Assembly (NCBI RefSeq): GCF_000381525.1
Contig: NZ_KB906624.1
Coordinates: 1 to 36,680, forward strand
Direction: 5' to 3'
Length of the DNA: 36,680 bases
Origin: Peptostreptococcus anaerobius VPI 4330 = DSM 2949
GTDB lineage: Bacteria; Bacillota; Clostridia; Peptostreptococcales; Peptostreptococcaceae
Shown here in pieces: positions 25,743 to 34,287 of the stretch (positions are counted from its first letter, which is position 1; every line of letters begins with the position of its first letter). Made by a program: the position numbers and the translations under genes. A model generated the notes under the pieces. It was not told where the DNA came from and searched no databases. It worked only from the letters and a program-made list of their open reading frames with translations.

Positions 25743-26627
25743 ATGAAATTTGTAATTGTAACTGGTTTATCCGGATCTGGTAAGAGTTCAGCTATGAAGG
25801 CTCTAGAAGATATGGGATTTTACTGTGTGGATAACCTACCACCAGCTCTAATTTTTAATTTTGCTGAGTTGTTTTTCCATTCTAATACTGGAGAGGACAA
25901 GTCAAAGTCTAATATGGACAAGGTTGCTCTTGGAATAGATATCAGGGGTAGGGAGTTTTTTGAAGAATTAAACTCAGCACTTGACCAGTTGGGAACAGCA
26001 AACTACAAGTATGATATGATCTATCTGGATTGTGATGATGAAGTCCTTGTCAAAAGATACAAGATGACTAGGAGAAACCATCCTTTGGCCAGTAATTCAC
26101 AGATACCAGATGGTATCAAGAAGGAAAGGTCAATCATGGAGCCCCTTAAGAAGCTGTCTAATATGATAATAGATACATCTAATATGAAGCCAAAGGACTT
26201 GAAGGCTGAGATAGCTAGTATGTATGATGAGGGTGATGGGCTTGAAAGTCCTAATATAACAATATCAGTAGTATCTTTTGGATTTAAATATGGTATACCA
26301 ATCGATGCCGACTTGGTATTTGATGTTAGATTCTTGCCAAATCCTTATTACGTTCAAGAATTAAGAGAAAAAACTGGCGATTATCAAGAAGTTAGGGACT
26401 ATGTTATGGATTCTGATGTTAGTCATGAGTTTTTGGATAGATTATTCGATATGTTTAACTTCTTGATACCTCAGTATATAGAAGAAGGTAAGCAGCACCT
26501 AGTAATAGCTATAGGTTGTACAGGTGGTAGACACAGGTCTGTTACTATAGCCAATCTTACATATGATTTTCTTAATTCAAATGGTTATAGGGCTGTTAAA
26601 AAGCATAGAGATGCCAAGCTTGACTAG
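25743..26627 (+). CDS. rapZ: RNase adapter/nucleotide-binding protein RapZ (YvcJ)
   Basis: This 294-residue protein has the usual RapZ/YvcJ length. A Walker A motif GLSGSGKSS is at 8-16 and the conserved EDMGFYCVDNLPP follows at about 22-34. The C-terminal domain ends with the hallmark GCTGGRHRSV. In Enterobacteria the protein senses glucosamine-6-phosphate and guides RNase E to a small RNA; in Firmicutes (YvcJ) it hydrolyses GTP and its target is less clear. It lies between a PHP hydrolase and glmR, both close by, and is almost always next to glmR in Firmicutes. Confidence 0.96.
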   Translation: MKFVIVTGLSGSGKSSAMKALEDMGFYCVDNLPPALIFNFAELFFHSNTGEDKSKSNMDKVALGIDIRGREFFEELNSALDQLGTANYKYDMIYLDCDDEVLVKRYKMTRRNHPLASNSQIPDGIKKERSIMEPLKKLSNMIIDTSNMKPKDLKAEIASMYDEGDGLESPNITISVVSFGFKYGIPIDADLVFDVRFLPNPYYVQELREKTGDYQEVRDYVMDSDVSHEFLDRLFDMFNFLIPQYIEEGKQHLVIAIGCTGGRHRSVTIANLTYDFLNSNGYRAVKKHRDAKLD

Positions 26628-26638
26628 GAGAAATCAAT

Positions 26639-27778
26639 ATGATAGAGGGATTAACTAAAATGGAATCTATCCTCTTTGTACTTACTGTATTTTCTATGGT
26701 TGCTTTTTTGGCTACAGTTATAGTCTTGTATAAGTTTTTTAACCTATACAAGAACACAGTAGTACAGAATATGAGGAAGATAGAAGATATAGAAGGGTCT
26801 AAGAAGGATAAGAAAATAGTTGTAATAGGTGGTGGTACTGGTCAGTCAGTATTTTTGAGGGGCCTTAAGCACCTGACTAAGAATATTACAGCTATAGTAA
26901 CAGTAGCAGATGACGGTGGTGGTTCCGGAGCTCTTAGGGAAGATCTTGGAATGTTGCCACCGGGTGATATAAGAAACTGCCTACTTGCCCTTGCCAATAT
27001 AGAGCCAACCATGAGTGAAGTAATGCAGTATAGGTTCAAGGAAGGGGCTCTTAGGGGGCAGAGTTTTGGCAACCTATTTTTGGCAGCGATGACAGGCTTG
27101 TATGGCAACTTTGAAAATGCTGTATACAGGATGAGTCAGATATTTGCAATAACAGGAAGAGTACTTCCAGTCAGCCTAGATGATATTAACCTAGTTGCTG
27201 AATTGGAAAATGGTGAGATAATTGTGGGTGAGTCTGTGATTCCCAAGGAATCAAAAAGATATAACTCCAAGATAAAAAAAATATCCCTAGACAATAAAAA
27301 GGCCAAGCCACTTGATGAGGTGATTTCATCTATCAAGTCAGCGGATGCAATAGTGATAGGTCCGGGAAGTTTATATACTAGCATTCTTCCAAACCTTTTG
27401 GTGGAGGGGGTAGTAGATGCACTTTCTACATCTAAGGCTCCGGTTATTTACCTATGTAATATAATGACCCAGCCAGGAGAAACCGACAATATGGACGTAG
27501 TAGACCATATAAGGGCCCTTATAATGCATGCTGGTGTCAACTTTATAGATTATGTTATAGTCAATAATGAGGAACTTCCTATGGGTGTATTCGAAAGGTA
27601 TGCCAAGGATGGGGCTCAGATGGTTGTGCTTGACCATATTCAAAGGGAGAAGATAAAGAGCTTTAACATAAGCCTTAGGGAAGAAAAATTGATAGAGATA
27701 AAAAGCGGCTATATAAGACATGACTCTGAACTTGTGTCAAAGGTCGTTATAGATATATGTAATGAGATAAGGAATTAG
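26639..27778 (+). CDS. glmR: GlmR/YvcK-family protein with N-terminal membrane anchor
   Basis: This 379-residue protein carries the GlmR/YvcK (CofD-like) domain: KIVVIGGGTGQSVFLRGL (about 59-76), VADDGGGSGALR, the LPPGDIRNCL motif, GNLFLAA, and VIGPGSLYTSI. GlmR binds UDP-GlcNAc and stimulates GlmS, directing carbon into cell-wall precursors. The B. subtilis protein is about 317 residues; here about 58 extra residues precede the domain and contain one strongly hydrophobic helix (about 10-32). This would tether the protein to the membrane with the domain in the cytoplasm. The ATG at 26,639 has AGGAG 8 bases upstream, so the extension is real. A Met at residue 8 is a possible alternative start that keeps the helix. 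Confidence 0.94.
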   Translation: MIEGLTKMESILFVLTVFSMVAFLATVIVLYKFFNLYKNTVVQNMRKIEDIEGSKKDKKIVVIGGGTGQSVFLRGLKHLTKNITAIVTVADDGGGSGALREDLGMLPPGDIRNCLLALANIEPTMSEVMQYRFKEGALRGQSFGNLFLAAMTGLYGNFENAVYRMSQIFAITGRVLPVSLDDINLVAELENGEIIVGESVIPKESKRYNSKIKKISLDNKKAKPLDEVISSIKSADAIVIGPGSLYTSILPNLLVEGVVDALSTSKAPVIYLCNIMTQPGETDNMDVVDHIRALIMHAGVNFIDYVIVNNEELPMGVFERYAKDGAQMVVLDHIQREKIKSFNISLREEKLIEIKSGYIRHDSELVSKVVIDICNEIRN

Positions 27779-27809
27779 TATTTTAACGTTTGATTTAAGG
27801 AGTGGTATG

Positions 27810-28223
27810 ATGAGAGAAGAGGTAAGCGCAGGAGGAGTCGTCTTAGTAGGAAATGCTATTTTGCTACTTAAAAAATATAATGGTGATTGGGTACTTCCAA
27901 AGGGCAAGGTAGAGCCAGGAGAGACCCATGAAGAGACAGCCTTGAGAGAGGTAAAGGAAGAGACCGGTGTAAAGGCTAGCATCGACAAATATCTAGGAGA
28001 AATTCACTACACATACAAGGAAAATTGGGACCAGACAAAGTCAGTCCACAAGATGGTATATTGGTATCTAATGCATACTAAGAACATGGATACACAACCT
28101 CAGAGAGAAGAGGGATTTGTAGAAGCCAAGTTTGTCCATGTAGACAGGGTTGTAGATATGGCAAGATATGATGATGAAAAAGAGATCATAAAGGTAGCCT
28201 TAAAGGAAATAAAGAGGAAGTAA
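27810..28223 (+). CDS. Nudix hydrolase
   Basis: This 137-residue protein consists of one Nudix domain. The Nudix box is complete: G, then E seven residues later, then REVKEETGV (from [11 protein letters not shown] through about residue 53), with all catalytic Glu residues present. The family hydrolyses nucleoside diphosphates linked to another group; members with this short length include diadenosine polyphosphate and (d)NTP hydrolases. I choose the second of two adjacent ATG codons (27,810) because AAGGAG lies 7 bases upstream; the first, at 27,807, is possible. The gene is placed between glmR and whiA, four bases before whiA, so it is probably co-transcribed. Confidence 0.92.
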   Translation: MREEVSAGGVVLVGNAILLLKKYNGDWVLPKGKVEPGETHEETALREVKEETGVKASIDKYLGEIHYTYKENWDQTKSVHKMVYWYLMHTKNMDTQPQREEGFVEAKFVHVDRVVDMARYDDEKEIIKVALKEIKRK

Positions 28224-28227
28224 GAAG

Positions 28228-29193
28228 ATGTCTTTTTCAACAGATGCAAAAAGTGAACTGACTAGGATAAAAAATGAGGACTTTAGGCTGGATAGGGCAG
28301 AGCTATCGGCAATAGTTAGGATGTCAGGATCCATACAACTGGCTGGTAATATGCAGTTGAGCCTAAAGATTACAACAGAACTAAATGCCATAGCTAGAAA
28401 GGTATTTAAGATTCTAAAAGACTCCTACAATATAAATACATCGATCACAGTAAACAAAAATCAAATGTTAAAAAAAACAAATAGCTATGTTTTGACGATT
28501 ACACCAGAGATGGGGGCGGGTAAACTACTAGTTGATCTTGGCATAATAGACAATGAAAGGACATTCTTCCCTAAAAATGAGATATCGTCGAGGATAGTTT
28601 CAGAACCTGATGAAGCATATGCCTATCTCAGGGGGGCATTTTTGGGTGGTGGCTCAATAAATGATCCTGAAAAGAACTACCATATGGAGTTTGTATCAAA
28701 CAGTGAAGACTATGCATTTGAGCTTAGTGATATGATCAATTCCATGGGATTTTCTAGTAAGATAGTGACTAGAAAGAACTACTATGTAGTATACTTAAAA
28801 GAGAGCGAACAGATCTCAGACCTTTTGACTTTTATAGGTGCTCATAAGGCTATGTTGTCACTACAAAATATAAAGATAATGAAAGAGATGAGAAACAACG
28901 TAAATAGGATAGTCAATTGTGAGACAGCCAACCTATCAAAGACAGTTGATGCAGCAGTCAAGCAGGTTGAGAATATACTCATAATACAAAAGACTATAGG
29001 AATAAAAAAACTGCCAGACAACCTTCAGGAGATAGCCCTATTGAGGCTAGAAAATGAAGATATAAGCCTTAAGGAGCTAGGAGAGATGTTGAATCCACCA
29101 CTTGGCAAGTCTGGTGTCAATCATAGATTTAAAAAAATTGAAAAAATAGCTGACAGGTATAGAGACCAAGTCTCACCAGAAGATTTATTTTAG
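28228..29193 (+). CDS. whiA: DNA-binding protein WhiA
   Basis: This 321-residue protein has the standard WhiA architecture: an N-terminal pair of LAGLIDADG homing-endonuclease-like domains without nuclease residues (the [18 protein letters not shown] block at about 131-148) and a C-terminal helix-turn-helix ([20 protein letters not shown], about 272-291). WhiA controls sporulation septation in Streptomyces and affects cell division and chromosome segregation in Bacillus. The preceding order rapZ-glmR-whiA is widely conserved, here with a Nudix gene between glmR and whiA. The ATG has only a weak AGAGGAAG upstream and may rely on coupling with the Nudix gene four bases before. Confidence 0.96.
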   Translation: MSFSTDAKSELTRIKNEDFRLDRAELSAIVRMSGSIQLAGNMQLSLKITTELNAIARKVFKILKDSYNINTSITVNKNQMLKKTNSYVLTITPEMGAGKLLVDLGIIDNERTFFPKNEISSRIVSEPDEAYAYLRGAFLGGGSINDPEKNYHMEFVSNSEDYAFELSDMINSMGFSSKIVTRKNYYVVYLKESEQISDLLTFIGAHKAMLSLQNIKIMKEMRNNVNRIVNCETANLSKTVDAAVKQVENILIIQKTIGIKKLPDNLQEIALLRLENEDISLKELGEMLNPPLGKSGVNHRFKKIEKIADRYRDQVSPEDLF

Positions 29194-29195
29194 GC

Positions 29196-29268
29196 TGATA
29201 CTTATGTCAGCCATTATTATTAGGCTGAGAACCATATCTGATACTTATCAGAATTTGGTAATCAGCTA
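29196..29268 (+). terminator. Tandem hairpins after whiA
   Basis: GGCTGA and TCAGCC form a stem within 29,195-29,212, just after the whiA stop. A second larger structure at about 29,222-29,268 nests GCTGA/TCAGC, ACCA/TGGT and TCTGAT/ATCAGA. The first half of each begins with the same TAGGCTGA, as if duplicated. T runs are short, so termination strength is uncertain. Confidence 0.5.
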
Positions 29269-29301
29269 TTTTCGTTTATAAAATAGGAAAGGAGGATTAT
29301 C

Positions 29302-32300
29302 ATGGAGGAAAATAAAGATTTTTGTCACCTACACGTCCATACAGAATATAGCCTACTTGATGGATTTTCAAGGTTAGATAGGTTGATTCCTAGGCTAAAA
29401 GAGCTGGGCATGACTTCGTGTGCAATCACAGACCACGGTACTATGTTTGGTGCTATAGACTTTTATAAGAAGTGCAAAAAAGAAGGTATAAAGCCTATTA
29501 TAGGGTGTGAGGTATATGTAGCTCCTAGGACTCTTGACCAGAAGGATTCAGTATTGGACAAGTACTCTTCCCACCTGATATTGCTAGCTGAAAATAACGA
29601 GGGCTATGAGAACTTGATAAAGATAGTGTCAGACTCATATGTAGATGGATTTTACTACAAGCCTAGGACAGACAAGGACCAGTTGAGGAAGTATTCTAAG
29701 GGTATAATCTGTCTTTCTGCCTGCTTAAATGGGGAAGTAGCCAAGGCCTTACTAGCCAGAAACTATGAAAATGCATTAAACTACGCTGTAGAGTACAGGG
29801 ATATATTTGGTAAAGATAATTTTTACCTAGAGATGCAGGACCACAAGCTGGCTGAAGACAAGGAAGTTAATGCAGGTCTTATTAAGATATCCAAAGAACT
29901 TGGAATACCCCTTGTAGCTACAAATGACGCCCACTATGTCTATAGGGAAGACTCTAAAATCCAGGATGTCTTGATGTGTATAGCCATGCAAAAGACCCTT
30001 GGTGATCCTTCTAGGATGAAGTTTCCAAATGATGAGTTTTATATAAAGTCTAGGGAAGAGATGGAGGGCCTCTTCAAGTTTGTACCAGAGGCCATAGATA
30101 ATACACTTGAGATAGCTAAAAGATGTAATGTTGAGTTCGATTTCAACAACTACCACATACCTACCTTCAAGGTGCCTGAAGGTTATACAGAGGAGTCCTA
30201 CCTAAGGTATCTTTGCCAAAAGGGTCTAGAGGAGAGGTATGAAGATATCACTGACGAGATAAGAGACAGACTTGAATTTGAGATAAATACTATAGCGAAT
30301 ATGGGCTATATAGAGTACTTCTTGATAGTTTGGGACTTTATAAATTTTGCCAAAGAGAATAATATAATGGTCGGACCTGGTAGGGGATCTGCTGCGGGTT
30401 CTATAGTTGCCTATACCCTTAAGATAACGGATATAGACCCTATAAAGTACAACCTGCTTTTTGAACGTTTCCTAAACCCTGAAAGAGTTACCATGCCCGA
30501 TATAGATATAGATTTTTGTTATAAGAGGCGTGAAGAAGTAATAGAATATGTCAAGAGAAAGTATGGATCAGACCACGTTGCCCAAATTATAACCTTTGGT
30601 ACAATGGGGGCAAAGCTTGCTATAAGAGACGTAGGTAGGGTACTTGATATAGCCTACAATAAGGTCGATGCAGTTGCCAAGGAGATACCTTTTGAACTGA
30701 ATATGACAATAGACAAGGCCTTTGATAAAAATCCTACCTTGACGGAAATGTATGAGTCTGACCAGGATGTAAAGGAAGTAATAGATGTATCAAGAAAGCT
30801 CGAAGGAATGGTAAGGCACGCTTCAACCCATGCCGCTGGGGTGGTTATATCAAAAAGACCAGTCCACGATTATGTACCGCTTTACAGGAACCAAGACTCC
30901 ATTACTACCCAGTTTACAATGACTACTCTTGAAGAGCTAGGACTTCTAAAGATGGACTTTTTGGGTCTAAGAACCCTTACAGTTATAAGAGATGCCCTAG
31001 ACCTTATAGAGATAAACAGGGAGGACAGGGGCTACACTGAAAAGATAGATTTTTCAAAGATGGACTACGATGATCCAAAGGTCTATGAGCTGCTTTCGTC
31101 AGGCAATACCCTAGGAGTCTTCCAGCTGGAAAGTTCAGGCATGAGAAACTTTATGAAGCAGTTAAAACCGGACTCATTTGAAGATATAGTTGCGGGTATA
31201 TCCCTATTTAGACCGGGTCCAATGGATTCTATACCTAGGTATATCAGCTTTAAGAATAACCCTGAGGAGGCAACCTACCTACACGAAAAACTAAGGCCTA
31301 TCTTGGAGGTTACATATGGTTGTCTAGTATATCAGGAGCAGGTTATGCAGGTGGTTAGAGAGCTTGCAGGTTACAGTTTTGGTAGAAGTGACCTTGTCCG
31401 CCGTGCCATGTCAAAGAAAAAGATGGATGTCATGGAAGAAGAGAGACAGTACTTTATACATGGTAAGTTTGACGATAAGGGAAATATCGAAATACCTGGC
31501 TGCATCAGAAACGGGGTACCAGAAGATATAGCCAACCAGATATTTGACGATATGATAGACTTTGCAAAGTACGCATTTAACAAGTCTCATGCAGCTGCCT
31601 ATGGGGTGCTTGCCTATGAGACAGCCTATCTTAAGACCTACTATCCAGTTGAGTTTATGGCGGCTCTGATGACTTCTGTAATAGGCAACACAGACAAGGT
31701 CGTTGAATATATGAGAGAGTGTAGCAAGCTTGGTATAGAGGTATTGCCGCCGGATATCAACAGGTCATATTCAATGTTTTCAGTAGACAAGGGTCACATA
31801 AGATTTGGTCTTGTGGCAGTAAAGAATGTTGGAGCCAATGTGATTGACGGTATTGTAAAGGAAAGAGAAGAAGGCGGAGAATTTACGGACTTTGTAAATA
31901 TGATAAAAAGACTCGACTCAAGGTTTACCAACAAGAGGGCGATTGAGAGCCTTATAAAATGTGGTGCCCTAGATTCACTTGGAGAGACAAGGGCTAGCCT
32001 ATTATTATCTTTTGAAGACATACTAGACAGTGTCAGCAGGGACAAGAAAAGAAATGTAGAAGGGCAGATATCCTTGTTTGATATGGTGTCAGACCAGGGA
32101 CAGGGCCTAGGAATAATAGACAACACTAGCATCAAGCACTACGATGAGTTCAAGCAAAAAATCATTCTGGACATGGAAAAAGAAGTAATGGGTATGTATA
32201 TATCAGGTCATCCCCTATCTGAATACGAGGACATCCTAGCCAGGAGGACATCTATAAACAACTTTAAGATCAAGGAACTAAAAGAAGATCCTAAATTACT

Positions 32301-32883
32301 GCAAGAACTAAACGACCAAGAGCATATAGTTGGCGGTATAGTCGTGTCATCTAGGTTGATGACTACAAAGAAAAATGAAATGATGGCCTTTGTAGAGATT
32401 GAAGATATATTTGGTAGTCTAGAAGTGGTTGTATTTCCCAAGACATACACAGAATATAAGTCCTTATTAAAAGAGGATAGTATAGTTCTCATAAAGGGTA
32501 GGATGAGTATTAGAGAGGATGAAGATGTTTCAATCCTCGCTGGTCAGATAAAAGACATAACAGATGAAAGTGAGTTTGAAGACTCATATTCAAGTTCTAA
32601 GAAAAACACATACAAAAAAGAAGCTAGACCTAGTCTTGAAGCTACAGGAAAGAAGCTTTTTATCAGGGTGAATAGCATGAAAAATACAGACCTTATCAAT
32701 TCTATCTACAGGGTTATAATGAAGCACCAAGGATTAGACAAGGTGGTTATTTTCCCTGAAGATGAAAATATAGGGGATAAGAAAAAGACCTACCAACTGT
32801 CTGAAATGGGTGTTTACGCCGATGATAAACTAAGAAGTGACCTTGAAGAGATAATAGAAAAATTTAATATAGTAATCAAGTAA
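29302..32883 (+). CDS. dnaE: DNA polymerase III alpha subunit, DnaE type
   Basis: This 1193-residue replicative polymerase subunit has the family's usual length and order. An N-terminal PHP domain starts with HLHVHTEYSLLDG (8-20). The polymerase palm holds the GPGRGSAAGS block (about 357-366) and the catalytic PDIDIDF (about 398-404). The fingers region includes the Gly-rich GCLVYQEQVMQ and FNKSHAAAYG. A helix-hairpin-helix region precedes the C-terminal OB fold (HIVGGIVVSSRL...VLIKGRM, about 1008-1070). It lacks the proofreading exonuclease domain of PolC, as expected for DnaE. In Firmicutes with PolC it extends RNA primers. AAAGGAGG precedes the ATG. It is separated from whiA by hairpins and from pfkA by a 351-base gap. 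Confidence 0.97.
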   Translation: MEENKDFCHLHVHTEYSLLDGFSRLDRLIPRLKELGMTSCAITDHGTMFGAIDFYKKCKKEGIKPIIGCEVYVAPRTLDQKDSVLDKYSSHLILLAENNEGYENLIKIVSDSYVDGFYYKPRTDKDQLRKYSKGIICLSACLNGEVAKALLARNYENALNYAVEYRDIFGKDNFYLEMQDHKLAEDKEVNAGLIKISKELGIPLVATNDAHYVYREDSKIQDVLMCIAMQKTLGDPSRMKFPNDEFYIKSREEMEGLFKFVPEAIDNTLEIAKRCNVEFDFNNYHIPTFKVPEGYTEESYLRYLCQKGLEERYEDITDEIRDRLEFEINTIANMGYIEYFLIVWDFINFAKENNIMVGPGRGSAAGSIVAYTLKITDIDPIKYNLLFERFLNPERVTMPDIDIDFCYKRREEVIEYVKRKYGSDHVAQIITFGTMGAKLAIRDVGRVLDIAYNKVDAVAKEIPFELNMTIDKAFDKNPTLTEMYESDQDVKEVIDVSRKLEGMVRHASTHAAGVVISKRPVHDYVPLYRNQDSITTQFTMTTLEELGLLKMDFLGLRTLTVIRDALDLIEINREDRGYTEKIDFSKMDYDDPKVYELLSSGNTLGVFQLESSGMRNFMKQLKPDSFEDIVAGISLFRPGPMDSIPRYISFKNNPEEATYLHEKLRPILEVTYGCLVYQEQVMQVVRELAGYSFGRSDLVRRAMSKKKMDVMEEERQYFIHGKFDDKGNIEIPGCIRNGVPEDIANQIFDDMIDFAKYAFNKSHAAAYGVLAYETAYLKTYYPVEFMAALMTSVIGNTDKVVEYMRECSKLGIEVLPPDINRSYSMFSVDKGHIRFGLVAVKNVGANVIDGIVKEREEGGEFTDFVNMIKRLDSRFTNKRAIESLIKCGALDSLGETRASLLLSFEDILDSVSRDKKRNVEGQISLFDMVSDQGQGLGIIDNTSIKHYDEFKQKIILDMEKEVMGMYISGHPLSEYEDILARRTSINNFKIKELKEDPKLLQELNDQEHIVGGIVVSSRLMTTKKNEMMAFVEIEDIFGSLEVVVFPKTYTEYKSLLKEDSIVLIKGRMSIREDEDVSILAGQIKDITDESEFEDSYSSSKKNTYKKEARPSLEATGKKLFIRVNSMKNTDLINSIYRVIMKHQGLDKVVIFPEDENIGDKKKTYQLSEMGVYADDKLRSDLEEIIEKFNIVIK

Positions 32884-33011
32884 AGTCAAAAAAACAGTAT
32901 TTATCAAAGGAGTATCCCGATTTATATGTTTAAGCTATTGATGTGTGTTAAATATATTGAAAATAGTAGCTTTTAAAATTCAAGCTATCAGTAAAATTAT
33001 AAAAAAAATAT

Positions 33012-33068
33012 AACTGAAACGTCTATTTTGTGGTATAATACAAGAAAAGAACGTTTCAGTTTTTTTTT
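33012..33068 (+). promoter_or_regulatory. pfkA-pyk promoter framed by an 11-bp inverted repeat
   Basis: AACTGAAACGT (33,012-33,022) and ACGTTTCAGTT (33,051-33,061) are perfect inverted repeats 28 bases apart. Between them is TGGTATAAT (33,031-33,039), a perfect -10 hexamer with the extended TGn motif. The right arm runs into nine T residues. The structure can be read as an operator pair around a promoter, as a long-loop terminator for dnaE, or both. The predicted transcript has a leader of about 190 bases before pfkA. Confidence 0.55.
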
Positions 33069-33234
33069 GGAGTTTATGGGATAAAATTTGTACACTTGGG
33101 ATTATAAACGACCCGACCTAAGGATCATTTAATTTTAATAGGTCTTAAATTTAAATTTTAGCCTAAGATAGATCGAATTAGTGTATTAATTTATTATAGA
33201 AGGTAAATGAAATAAGCGTGTTAGGAGGAAAGTC
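33069..33234 (+). other. pfkA leader sequence
   Basis: The leader contains GACCTA (33,115-33,120) and TAGGTC (about 33,140-33,145), which could pair, and an AT-rich tract after it. No known riboswitch core or T-box motif was recognised. It ends with TTAGGAGGAAAGTC before the pfkA ATG. The preceding stretch 32,884-33,011, between dnaE and the promoter, shows only a weak six-base stem (TAGCTT/AAGCTA, 32,967-32,987). Confidence 0.4.
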
Positions 33235-34206
33235 ATGAAAAGTTTAGCCGTATTAACAAGTGGTGGAGATGCACCAGGTATGAATGCTGCTATCAGAGCA
33301 GTAGTCAGAACAGCAATATACTATGGATATAAGGTATATGGTATAGAAAGAGGATATAAGGGACTATTAGAAGAAGAATTTATAGAAATGGACCTTTCAT
33401 CAGTTGGTGATATCATCCAGAGGGGTGGTACTATACTGAAATCTTCAAGATGCAATGAATTTAAGACAGCAGAAGGAAGAGAAAAGGCTGCAAAGATACT
33501 AAAGAAAAAGGGAGTAGAGGCCCTAGTAGTAATAGGTGGAGATGGATCATTTAACGGAGCCAACCTACTTAGTGAATTGGGTGTATCAACTATTGGAATA
33601 CCGGGTACAATAGACAATGACTTGGCCTACACTGATTATACAATAGGTTTTGACACAGCAAGTAATACAATAATAGATGCAATAAGTAAGATAAGGGATA
33701 CATCATCTTCTCATGAAAGAATAAATATAATAGAAGTAATGGGTAGAAACTGTGGAGACCTTGCCCTATATGCAGGTGTTGCAGGTGGTGCCGAATCTAT
33801 AGTAGTACCTGAGGTACATATAGATAGAGAAGAGATAGTAAAGAGAATTAGAACAACACAAAAAAGAGGTAAGAAGCATAGTATCATAGTCCTTGCAGAG
33901 GGTGCAGGAGACTTCGTTGATGGAGCTATTGGACTAAAGAATGCCCTAGTTGAAAAAGACCATGCAGACGTTAGAGTTACAGTTCTTGGACACGTTCAAA
34001 GAGGTGGATCTCCATCATCTTTTGATAGACTTCTAGCAAGTAAGATGGGGAACAAGGCAGTAGAACTATTGATAGAAGGTAAGACTGCAAGAGTTGTAGG
34101 TATAAGAGATAACAAAATAATAGATATGGATATTAAGGAAGCACTTTCTTTACCAAAGGAATTTGATGTAGAAACATATGAAATGGCCAAGGTCCTATCT
34201 ATATAG
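33235..34206 (+). CDS. pfkA: ATP-dependent 6-phosphofructokinase
   Basis: This 323-residue enzyme phosphorylates fructose 6-phosphate, the committed step of glycolysis. The ATP-binding loop [13 protein letters not shown] (7-19) is intact, and [11 protein letters not shown] (about 99-109) has Gly rather than Asp after GGD, which marks ATP rather than pyrophosphate use. The substrate motif PGTIDND (with Gly instead of the Lys of PPi enzymes) contains the catalytic Asp. EVMGRNCGD and the GHVQRGG motif bind sugar phosphate and the allosteric effector. It has standard bacterial length and is followed 81 bases later by pyk, as in many Firmicutes. AGGAGG precedes the ATG. Confidence 0.98.
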   Translation: MKSLAVLTSGGDAPGMNAAIRAVVRTAIYYGYKVYGIERGYKGLLEEEFIEMDLSSVGDIIQRGGTILKSSRCNEFKTAEGREKAAKILKKKGVEALVVIGGDGSFNGANLLSELGVSTIGIPGTIDNDLAYTDYTIGFDTASNTIIDAISKIRDTSSSHERINIIEVMGRNCGDLALYAGVAGGAESIVVPEVHIDREEIVKRIRTTQKRGKKHSIIVLAEGAGDFVDGAIGLKNALVEKDHADVRVTVLGHVQRGGSPSSFDRLLASKMGNKAVELLIEGKTARVVGIRDNKIIDMDIKEALSLPKEFDVETYEMAKVLSI

Positions 34207-34287
34207 TAATTTAGGTGGTAGACATAGGTTATAAACATTGTTTAATATATGTATATAAAAATAAGTAAGTGATAAGGGGTGGAGTGA

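Noticed and set aside
33069-33234. Riboswitch or T-box in the pfkA leader
   Set aside because: No T-box sequence or recognisable riboswitch core is present; only one short stem could be drawn.
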